This document shows positions 54,610 through 64,000 of a DNA stretch of 64,000 nt, in pieces (positions within the stretch are counted from its first letter, which is position 1; every line of letters begins with the position of its first letter). Both the position numbers and the translations under genes were made by a program. The stretch is taken from NCBI GenBank assembly GCA_029964075.1, contig CM057133.1, positions 18,686,699 through 18,750,698 of the forward strand, read 5' to 3'. The DNA comes from Patiria pectinifera. Lineage: Eukaryota; Echinodermata; Asteroidea; Valvatida; Asterinidae. The notes below the pieces were generated by a model. That model worked only from the letters and a program-made list of their open reading frames with translations. It was not told the origin of the DNA and did not search any database.

Positions 54610-54780
54610 TCAATTTTTGTTGGCATCTCCGTTTCTCTTGCCACTGCTACCATTGATAACTACGTCACCATATGCTGGTTCCTTGATCACGTATGCTGAA
54701 AAGCATGTCAGGTGAAGTAGGTCACAGATATCCAGGACCACGATTCTGATGTAGTAAAACAGATCAGCTGCCGTGTAGAC
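54610..54780 (-). CDS. CEPT1-like: Gene A2 exon 8 (C-terminal exon)
   Basis: 171 bases in phase 0 including the stop. Encodes VYTAADLFYYIRIVVLDICD, LLHLTCFSAYVIKE and a polar tail ending in NGDANKN. It aligns with the last membrane helix and C-terminal tail of CEPT1/CHPT1 (the FDLIRYC region). The first 22 bases of the same exon of A1 are positions 22-1 of the window. Here the large duplicated segment is seen to continue left of 54759, so A1 probably also continues outside. Confidence 0.8.
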   Translation of the reverse strand, partial: VYTAADLFYYIRIVVLDICDLLHLTCFSAYVIKEPAYGDVVINGSSGKRNGDANKN

Positions 54781-57700
54781 CTATACGCAAAGGGAAACAC
54801 GTCAGCATCTTAATGCTTAAATGGGAGTTGCAACTAAATTTCAAACCATGTGTTAATACTGGACGGTTTGCAGTTATGTGTAATCCCCCTTTCTATGGTT
54901 GAGGGTTTCCCTCCTTACTTTGGCCCATGTAGGGGCCTACATCAAATTCGGAACCAAGTCGCTATAGAGTTAAAATATTTATGCTGCATTAACAAAAGTT
55001 GTGTCGACAGATGAAACTGGTTGGAATTTTCCCATTGATTTTGAAAGCTGGTTGCCCCAAGTGTATTGATTGTAAACACAACACAGTACCAGCTAAAGTA
55101 GAAAGACTGCGGGTAACACCATTTGGAAAATAATGTCTTCTTGGAAGAAAACCGGTTGGTTGAGTGTAGAACTCGACCTTTCGGATAGTGTGCTCTGTCC
55201 GTCCTCAGGAGGGTGAGTGATCAAGGACCATCAAGCACACGGCAGGCAAGGAGAAATTGACAAGTCAGCCATCATCATAACAAACATTCGCACGAAGACG
55301 ATTATCGCATCCACTGGGACCAAGCCGGCATCATCGCTCCGTTTACCCATTGGCACCCAAGACGCATCACAGAAGCCATCGAAATCCACAGACACAACAC
55401 AGTTACTCAAGACATCGGATTCCACATCAACGACATCTAGGGTACAACTCATCCAGTATCATGCAACCTACACACCCCCGCACACAAGCAACCAGCATCC
55501 TGCATCCACCACACCTAAGCGCACAAGCATCCTGCATCAATCCAATACACTTCATCCCACAAGACTCCACAGCAGTCATACCCCACCACACACGCACAGC
55601 CATAAAGCCTCCAGCATCATTCACAGCCCATCACTCACCCTCCTCAGCACGGACAGAGCACACTGTCCGAAATGTCGAGTTCTACACTGAACCAACCGGG
55701 TTCTTTTCAGAACCACACTCCTTCCGAGAAAAGAGATTACTTTCCACATGGTGTTACCGCAATCTTTCTACAGTATCTCATCCGCGGGGCCGTATCTTGA
55801 GTCCGACGCCTCATAAGTCCGACACCTATAATAAGTTCCAAATTTCGGAGTTATGAGGCACTGAACTTAGGGATTCGGCCTCATAGCTCCGACGCGACAT
55901 AAGTCAGACGCCTCATAATTCTGGCAACGGACAAACGATGTTTCGGACTTATGTGGCGTCGGACTATGAGGCGTCGGACTTATGTGCCGACCCCCTCATC
56001 CGCCATGCAAAGCTTCAAGTCATATACAATACCAGCTACCGATGACATGAATTTGCTATACGTTTAGTGTCCATAAAACACCTTTTAATTCAAATAACAC
56101 TGCTTTGCGATAAATGAGTACAATAATGATTTGTGGAGATTCAATGCAAAATACATGTGGTACATACATAAGTATAATTATGTGCATTTATCTTCAATCT
56201 TACAAAAAAAATCAACTGTTGCCAATTCTGTCATTGCAGGACATTCACATAATGTTGGAGGTACTTCGCATTCAGGGGACATTTTCCATTAAAAAACAAC
56301 AACAATTAAACTGAGCAAATGTGAACCTTTTCCCCTGAGAATCAAAAGCACTGCACTTCCAAGATGGCTGCCATTCAAAGGGACACTTTACATCTGACAA
56401 AGATGAAGTTTGATTTTTTTTTAAGTGGCTTCCTTTTTAACTTTCAAAGTCTGGAACCCCGACTCACCATGACGGCCCAAAGTAGCAAATGGCTTGACAG
56501 TGGATTATTCAAGAGCTGGTTTGCTAGAAGAACCAGCGGGCCAAGAAAAATGGAGTCCATCGAAGTAAACTTGGACTGGGTCATGTAAGCTACCTGAAAA
56601 AGTAAATAATAATTACGGATTTACTTTGAGGCTGGTGTAAATATCTTTTTTTAAATGCATATTCGCCCCGAACGCAACCTCGTCCCCATGGCTTACTTTA
56701 TGTTCAACCTCGTTTCCAATAGTAAGCCCTGGAATGTGAACTTGCTCCTGTATCCTGATTCGATAGCGCAATTAGCAAGAAATGGATTTACATCGTGTAC
56801 TTGGTGTTATTATTTCCAACACGTATGTTCACGTTTATATTGTAATTGTAACGTCCACACCTACTCAAAAATAACCCTTTCCTTTCCAGTTTGCTCATAC
56901 ATGTATTTATATGAAATGTGATACTGCATATTGGCTGGATAGGATTGTAACATTTTAACTTTGAATTTTTTTTTCGTGTTTTTGTTACTCATTGCCGCGA
57001 CGAAGTGGTTCGGATTTTACCCCGGACACCACATTCAAAAACAAACGCTGGTGTAAAGCACAGGCAAGCACCAGACTATTCCTCATGTGCATACGTATCC
57101 AAACATTTTGGAAATGCAAATGAACCAATACAAGGGTGGGAGAGCAGGTAGTGGTAGGAACGTACTGCTCGACACCCTCGGAACGATGTTGCCCTGAACG
57201 AGGCTACAAGCCACTCCAAGTACAGGGCTACACGAGAAATAAAAATAAGTAGGTACTCAGTAAAACTGAAGGAAGGAGTTAACATTCCCCTTGAAACAGG
57301 ACAGATCGTAGGTTGGAGGGAAACACGTACCAGGCAAGTAATTCCAAAGAGATAAAGCTCGTGGGGAAAAAGGTATTGGAATATCCTATTGGTCTACATC
57401 TAGGTAGTGCAACAGTACATGTAGATGGATGAGAACAGGCAGACAAGCGAGTTAGTTTGGTAAGATTTACCTTTTTTTTCATATGGTACAGAGATAATTT
57501 AAAATTTTTTGACAATGCTCATTGAAATGGGAAAACCGCACAATAATCTTTGAACTTGTGTGCATTTATTCTGCTAATTGGTTGTTAAAATATTTAAAAC
57601 AGGGTTTTGATTTTCCTTGTGCGTTCATGGTGGAGAGTAATGATTTGAAACAGTCAAATTTCAAAGCTGTTTGGTAACCGAAAGTACAGGCCTTAACATA

Positions 57701-60700
57701 AAAGTTTGTGAATTGTAGGGGGCCTAATTTAAAAAAGAAAACTGACACAAGGATGTGGTTCTCCCCCCCCCCCCCAAAGAAAAGATAAGAAAACATGATC
57801 ATACGCAAATGAGTTATCTTCAAACCTTGCCTTCTTTAACCCTAAAAGGGCCGGGGGGGGGGGAATCCGCCCCCCCTCAACATTTTCCGCGATAGCCTCT
57901 AAAAAAATTGTTTTCGCGACCCGAGCTGTAATGACTTTTTAGCCTCGAGCTTTTCGCATCTTTTGGTACCTGCTGGTCTGCCCCCACCTGCCAGAACCCT
58001 GCACCCACGAGGACCTAGAGAAGTTCAACCCCCGAGCGAGATCCTGTGCTCAACACTGGGAGGGAGTGGTGTGATGACCCGAGAAGAAGAAGAAGAAGGT
58101 ACCAAAAACATTAAAAAAATTCCGTGAAAACTGAAATTCCGCATATACGGCGTGTACACACAGCAGTCATGTACACACACGACATATGAATAATTAATTA
58201 CCCATAATTCCAAAACCCTTTGACCTATAGCCATGCATTTTCTTGAGTATATTAAGGAAGAGTTGCTCTATGCATGTACTGAGTTTTACATTTTTTTGTC
58301 AATCGATGCCCCCCCCCCGGCTGAGAGATTGTCAAAATAACCCGGGCCAAAAAATTGATAGTGAAAACATTTTTGGGTTAATTATCATTCCTGACAAGTA
58401 AAGTGATATCATGTACATCCTCACAAAGTGGGAAAACAATGAAAATGGAACACCCTCTTTGTGAACGCAACTTTAATAATAATAATACAAAGTGTTTATA
58501 TAGCGCTTTACAAAGAACAAAGCGCTTAACACTCATCCACAACAAAAAATAACAGGAAAGAAAAACAGACACAATACGATTACGATTAAACCCTAAAACA
58601 CTGACCATGAGTTTGTTGGACATCTTTGCTTCCAGCAGTCCAAACACGATGAAAAAGATGAATGGCTGATAGTCAAATAGGTCTGTCATCTCCTTGGTAA
58701 TGATCGCCAAAACGAAGACCATGGCGATGCTCAGAAACGGCGAAAACACACTTGTGCCCTGAGGAAATCGCATCAGTTAAGGTAGACAAGGACAAAGTGA
58801 TACGGTTGAATGTTCAGGTAGTCCCTGTAATAAGATATCTTATACTTAACTTAAATGAAGGTGAAGATAAATAAACACGTATTAAAACTGACCACATTAA
58901 AATACAACAAACACTATAATGATATGCATCACTCATTGATTATCCTTATTAAACCAATAACATCTGTATACTACATTTTTTCTAATGTGTATATTAACTA
59001 AAAAGTGAATCCAACCATTTAGTGCTCCGCCTCCGGCGGTTTCGGACGATACAGTGAGTGATAGGCAAGACGGTTCGGGCACTACAGTGACTAAAAGTTA
59101 CTTCGGATGGGTATAAAAGTAAATCATGGAGATATTAGAGAATAAACGGTTTACAAATGCTGGCTATAACTGTACTTATGTAGAATGTGAACTTTCAATG
59201 CAGACATGTTCAAAACTGCAGGCGTATCAGTGAAAGGTTCACAATATTTGAGATTGAGAACTGCAAGTGAAGAGCAAAATGCAGGCAACCAACGGTTGCA
59301 ATAAGATGATTCGATTCCATTCCAACGGTCACTTTAAGAAGGAACTTCATTTTGTGAGTCCCACAGATCCTTCGTTTCCCGCGGTAAAACGAAATTGACA
59401 GAAAGGCGATATCATTATCAGCATTTCAATTTCGTTCTGAGCAAAACTCAAGTGGGAATTTACCGCCACGGTTAGCCTGTAACCTCGTCTCCAGATGAAT
59501 ATGGCATGGTTCACCAACTTGATGACGGCCATCACTGCTGAAAAAATCACCACAGCCTCTCTCCACTCAACCCCATACACCTGCGGAATTACCAAGAAAA
59601 ATGTGTTATTCACTAGACCGCGTTGCAAGTTGCAACTGTTTTCAAGCCTGCCTGCATGGTAACTCATACAACTTTCACCCTTGTAACGTTGTACACACTT
59701 GGGCGCAAGTGGGTGCCATTCCGTTGCTGGTTGGTAAAAGTCTGTCGTGCACAGTTCAGATTCCAATCTTAGACAGTAGTAAGCAATTGAATGGTTAGCC
59801 CCTTGTATATGCTGCATCTGTTTTCTTCTGTACAAACGCCTGGTGTGCGTATCCCGTTGCTTTTGGAACGGAGCTTCTGGCGCCTTCCTTGTCTCTTGCG
59901 TCCCGCCATACCTTTTGGGCCCAGAACTGTTGTCCGAGGATCGCTGTTAACAGGTAACCAAAGCATAGTGCGAGCTCCGACTCTGTCACGTCTAGTCTGC
60001 CAATCCAATATACAAAAAGGGCAAATATTATCAACAGCAACAAAACATAGTCATTTTTATGAAGATACGTGAACTGAACGGTAAACGGCAACAATTCCGG
60101 CTCAGCCAATATCTTGATGGATATTCTAGGGGGAAAAACCTGCCATTAATGAGTGATAAAAATAAACCTGTAATAAAATTAAGGGCATTTTTTTGGCTAG
60201 AAAATTGTATGCAACACTAGTCCACACCAAGAGGCCTGCGCAGATCAACAGTTTAAAGGCCAACCTGCCTCAGAGTCTGTGGTCTACAACTTCAGCAGCA
60301 GCAGGAGGAGTAGCTCTCACTGTCTCAAAATTGGCAGTTTACACCCTTGTGTTAAGTGATTGTCGAATACAAGGTTTCACACATTCCGCGCACCTGTTGC
60401 ATCTGCATAGCAAGTTTAGAGTTAAACTGACACATGTTCACAGTGGCAGCTGGAAAGTCAGATATCATCTATACCCAGTAAGTCAATAACTTTCTTTCCA
60501 AACCTGAACACCCAAATAAAACAAACTATTGAGAATGAATTAAGGACTATCAAAGGAGTTTTGGGAAGGAATGTATTAGCTTGATGATCAGGAATAACAA
60601 TACAGCGAATTCACCACCATCACCTTCATTGCGATGTCCAACGGGACTCTGTCAAAATAAACTGTGCTTTTGGCAAATTTAACAATTTTGGTACGGTATA

Positions 60701-63700
60701 CACGAACGGTACAGTGTCACGGTTCTTGCGCTATTTTCAATACCTTCCTCATGTAAAAACAAAGACTACATTGGACAAGGCTATTAACGTCAATATGAAT
60801 CAACACGCAACTTTTAGTCAGACACAAGCATCATTATCGCAATAGTAGTCACAGGTCATGTTTGAAGGTCAGGAACAGTCTCTAAACATTTTGTTTTCAA
60901 AGTTCATGTTGTGTCTGCAAACCTCAGGCAAAGTATGAACCTATACTCTACAGTTCATGACTGCTTACGTTCCAAATCTGACCACTCCGGAGATGTAAGT
61001 CTGCCAGTGCGCTGTGAAGAACATGAACATCGCCGTAAGCATCAGTGTCAAAAATAGGTCAGACCGTTCACCAATCCGCATGCAGATTGCTAACTGGATG
61101 GTCACAAAGACTGTTGGAAGGAAAAGAAAATGTACATATTTACAGACAGTGGTCAGAACAATGCAATGTGTCTTAATTTTTGATGACCAAATGTTTTAGG
61201 GACTTTTTGTGTGAAAACAATGTGTAATGATGCATTTGCATTGACAAACACAAATGCCCCATTGAGCCTACACGTTAATAACCCGACTTTCATACGCTTT
61301 ACATGCCAACTTATTTTCAATTTATGCTGGGAAACCATTTAACAGAAAGGATCTTGACTTTTGACCTACGGGTTCCGAAGACAATGTTGAGTTTAAGCTC
61401 CGCACCCACCCCACCCCGGCACTATATCACCTCCTAGATCAACCTTTATTCCAAGTTTGAAGTCGATGTACCAAGTAGATCTTGAGATATCCTACAAGAG
61501 TCAACTGCTCGCACCCCCCCCCCCCCACACACACAGTTGGTTTGATTATGGTGTAAATCGAGGATGTTCCTGATCATGTTTCTCATCATCGATCTTTGGT
61601 TTGGTTTTGTACAGGTTTTTTAATCGATGTCGTCCTCGATTTGACTCCTTTCTTCAATTACTCAATGATGTTTCACATGTGTGTCCTCGATCTACACCGT
61701 TAACATGCACATGTTTACCTTATATACCTAGTGTGGACATTTGTCTTCATGTAGTTCGAAAAAACTACAGAAAAAAATATTTTACTCACACTGTGAAAAT
61801 TCTTCAAACCCAATTTTGTTGTTGTTATGATTTCCTTGAGCGTTCCTCTTCATTTTGCGACACATAACCCTCACCCCAAAAAAGGCCTCTCAACCTGTTT
61901 TCCAGAGAGGGGGCAAACCTCAGCTTAATTAGTCCACAGAAGGTTCACGCAACCTGCATTGTGTGGACCTGTTTTGCTTTCAGGTCCACACAACGATGGC
62001 ATGGTTGGCAATCTTTACCTACACAGTAGTTGTACGATACCACTACATAAACATGTACAGACCTTGACCTTGTAGGTTATGCTTCGCAGGTACATAATAC
62101 CTCAGAGGGTGTTCTTTTCTCATTCAACAAAGAATGCACACAAGGTTCGATCATGTCTATCCAAATGATATAAACCTAGCGCCCGCCCATATTAATTATA
62201 AACCTTTACATCTGCGCAAGGTTACTTTCCTACTCTTGCGTCTGGAATCTCAAACTTCATAGCGTTGACCTTGTGGTATACTGACATTTCTATAGACAAA
62301 TTTTCAGGATCCAAGCTCAATTGTTGTTTTTTTTGTCTCCAAAATTTTCCTATAGAATTTACATGGTAATTACACTTTTTGGAATATGCTCTACTCAATT
62401 TTCTGTTGCAAGCATGCTAACCCCCAAAATGCTAATCTCCACAAATGTTCACATAGATGGCAGTGGTGCTCAGCATACATTGGCAGTCTAGTATGTGCAG
62501 CCGATTTTACGAAACTGCGGTAACTTACACCATGCGTAGGCCTAAAGACCTTTATCAAGCTGCCACCATTTCAGTCATGTTCCCTGTATCCACCAACAGT
62601 ACTGAATGGTAAAGATTTTTGTGCAAAAAGGAACCAGACTATTTGTCCTTCCAGCCTCGCTTTGGTTACATTTATTTGAATGGGGAAAAGTCAAATGGCT
62701 GCAACATGATAATGGTTTATACCGGTAGGGTTATGCAACAAATTTGTTGCGCAGCTGCCCAATAAACGTACGATATGTTTTTTAGAAAGAAACTTGGCCT
62801 ACCTGCGCAATTTCAAAAATCATTTTTGGACGAGGAAGATAACAGGTATGGTTTCTGTTGTCATATAACGGTCATTGAATCATCCCCAACCATTTTGGAA
62901 CAAGTTTTGTCCAATTTTTTTTTCGGAATCGTGCGGCAACTCTTAAAATTCTTTCAAGGATTGAATAGCAATTCATCTACATTTACTTCAAAAAAAAACA
63001 CCCAAAGCTTCTTGAGAGCTCCTTGCATCAACCTTGATAAGTTGAACAAGGACAGGCTCTGTGACGATCACAATAACTTACTCCACCTTTAATACATGAC
63101 TGTGTAAGTCTGTTACACCATAGTTGTTGCACAACTTGCGGCGTAAGTGGAGTTGCACCGTTAGGCCAAAAAAGTCTCCGGTTTCTGGTATGCGCGCGCG
63201 CGTCGCCGTTGCCATGCACGTCGACAATTATGAAAAAGGTTTTTTTTGTTCAATGTAAGATGATGTCTCAAAACCGCCAAACTCACTGGTTCGACTGGAA
63301 TCCTGCTGCTGCACAATTTTACGGTGTTGTTAGATTGGGTTGCGATCGTGTATAAGGTTTATGTGGCCTCTCTGGACTCCCATATATTTGCACTAAATTT
63401 AGTCCCGACACCATTGCAGTCATAAGCCGACATTAAATTTTGAAGGAAAAAAAAAGTTAAAAAAAAAGAAAAAAAGAGCCGCATCGCCGCACCACTTTTG
63501 GGGCAAAACCGGAGACATTTTTTGGCCTTAAGTAAAATTTGGTGAAATCGGGTGCTTGGACCTATTGATGGGGAGAGTTACAAATCCACACCTCATATCC
63601 CTAACTCTGTTCCCCTTTATACAAACTTTGTTCCCCTATTGTATACCGGTATCTCAACCGTAGGCTTTTTTTGTTTTTACCTGTGGAGACAGAGTCGCTC

Positions 63701-63837
63701 GCGTGGTCAACTATCTCCGAAAGATTCCAGTCCATTTTGTTGGCTAGTCCGCGGTAACACTGCTTCCCATCCAAAGCATCGCAGATCTGATACAGGAACA
63801 TGGTTAACGAGGCCAGTGCACACGCCCACAATGGAAC
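54610..63837 (-). CDS. CEPT1-like: Gene A2: second copy of the CDP-alcohol phosphotransferase, exons 2-8; exon 1 outside the window
   Basis: Near-identical copy of A1. Exons: 63837-63681, 61110-60969, 59996-59912, 59580-59464, 58758-58606, 56593-56468 and 54780-54610. Every splice site and phase of A1 is kept. It supplies the final exon that A1 lacks here: acceptor cgtatag|GTC, a last membrane segment (LFYYIRIVVLDICDLLHL), then a hydrophilic, probably cytosolic tail ending at a TGA (54612-54610). The visible part encodes 316 residues. The altered catalytic loop (DALDGKQCYR, then LSEIVDHASD) is the same as in A1. Differences from A1 are few, for example V to L in the exon 2 membrane segment and K to Q after VAYMT in exon 7. 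It may be a true tandem paralogue or an alternative haplotype placed in tandem by assembly. Confidence 0.83.
55099..55768 (+). mobile_element. Penelope-like element remnant, second copy
   Basis: Counterpart of the element at 335-1010 inside the duplicated segment, with the same inverted terminal repeats and the same endonuclease tail (YRIHWDQA then HWHPRRITEAIEIH). Small differences include R to G after WDQA. Because it shares the flanks of the first copy, it arose by the large duplication (or is the other allele), not by a separate insertion. Confidence 0.6.
55790..55996. mobile_element. Short inverted-repeat element, second copy
   Basis: Counterpart of 1033-1249, with the same motif (GTCCGACGCCTCATAAG in both orientations). 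It lacks about ten bases present in the first copy. Confidence 0.45.
56675..57191. mobile_element. Same DNA transposon in the A2 copy
   Basis: Counterpart of 1932-2438, starting CAACCTCGTCCCC and ending in ATGTTG. The left target copy reads CCCCGAACG and the right CCCTGAACG, so one substitution has occurred since the duplication. Confidence 0.7.
57835..58380. mobile_element. Inverted-repeat element (AACCCTAAAAGGGCC family), A2 copy
   Basis: Counterpart of 3075-3616. It differs mainly in homopolymer G and C runs and an AGA microsatellite near 58083. Confidence 0.55.
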
Positions 63838-64000
63838 CTTAAGACAGAACAACAAAATACAGGTCACTCTTTCTTCCCTCAGTAAAAATTTTAGACCTTC
63901 GACTTCTTCTAGTCTGGCCCAATAAGAGTCCATATTCTACCTCGGCAACATCAAATACTTGCACCAAAGGCCAAAAGATTTGTAAATTGAAGACTTCCAA

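Larger units (their letters stand above)
54759..64000. repeat. Right copy of the large duplicated segment
   Basis: Matches 1-9240. Long stretches (for example 58350-60100 against 3590-5340) are almost free of differences, while 54800-57900 shows more substitutions and indels. It continues past the right edge. Confidence 0.9.

Overview
The window is animal nuclear DNA: AT-rich, intron-rich and crowded with transposable elements. Small exons with canonical GT/AG borders, a NACHT gene of the type expanded in marine invertebrate deuterostomes, a Penelope-like element with hammerhead-like ends and several short inverted-repeat transposons point to an invertebrate deuterostome. An echinoderm is my best guess; a hemichordate or lancelet is possible. 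I see no rRNA gene, no intact tRNA gene, no CRISPR array and no bacterial or organellar sequence.

The backbone is a cluster of CDP-alcohol phosphotransferase genes of the choline/ethanolamine type (CEPT1/CHPT1 family). Copy A1 runs on the minus strand from 13217 to the left edge, where only 22 bases of its last exon are present. Copy A2 runs on the minus strand from 63837 to 54610, and its first exon lies beyond the right edge. A third copy, B, lies between them on the plus strand (27166-37359) and is broken in three exons. The A copies are open throughout and keep all four metal-binding aspartates, but the usual DGxxAR part of the catalytic signature is altered. The first 9.2 kb of the window and the last 9.2 kb are near-identical with an offset of about 54.76 kb. 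This is either a tandem duplication or two haplotypes joined in assembly.

Region by region: 1-13.2 kb is A1 with intronic transposons. 13.7-17.1 kb is bounded by two inverted arrays of a 16-base hairpin unit, like a Foldback element. 14.6-32.3 kb is a nest of repeats, including four copies of a long-inverted-repeat element, two MITE families, a 1-kb inverted-repeat element and a decayed LINE (25.6-27.0 kb). 27.2-37.4 kb is gene B. 38.2-42.8 kb (minus) is a decayed NLR gene in which a transmembrane exon is spliced in phase directly to the NACHT exon, with leucine-rich repeats downstream. 43.0-46.2 kb (minus) is an ORF2-only LINE with endonuclease and reverse transcriptase. At 48.85 kb (plus) there is one convincing terminal exon of an unidentified gene, followed by degenerate echoes of itself. 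49-54.6 kb is mostly repeats and sequence I cannot assign. 54.6-64 kb is A2.

The phosphotransferase genes would act in the last step of the CDP-choline/CDP-ethanolamine pathway in the endoplasmic reticulum or Golgi. The NLR fragment suggests an innate-immune receptor. I see no functional link between the two; the other genes in the window belong to transposons.
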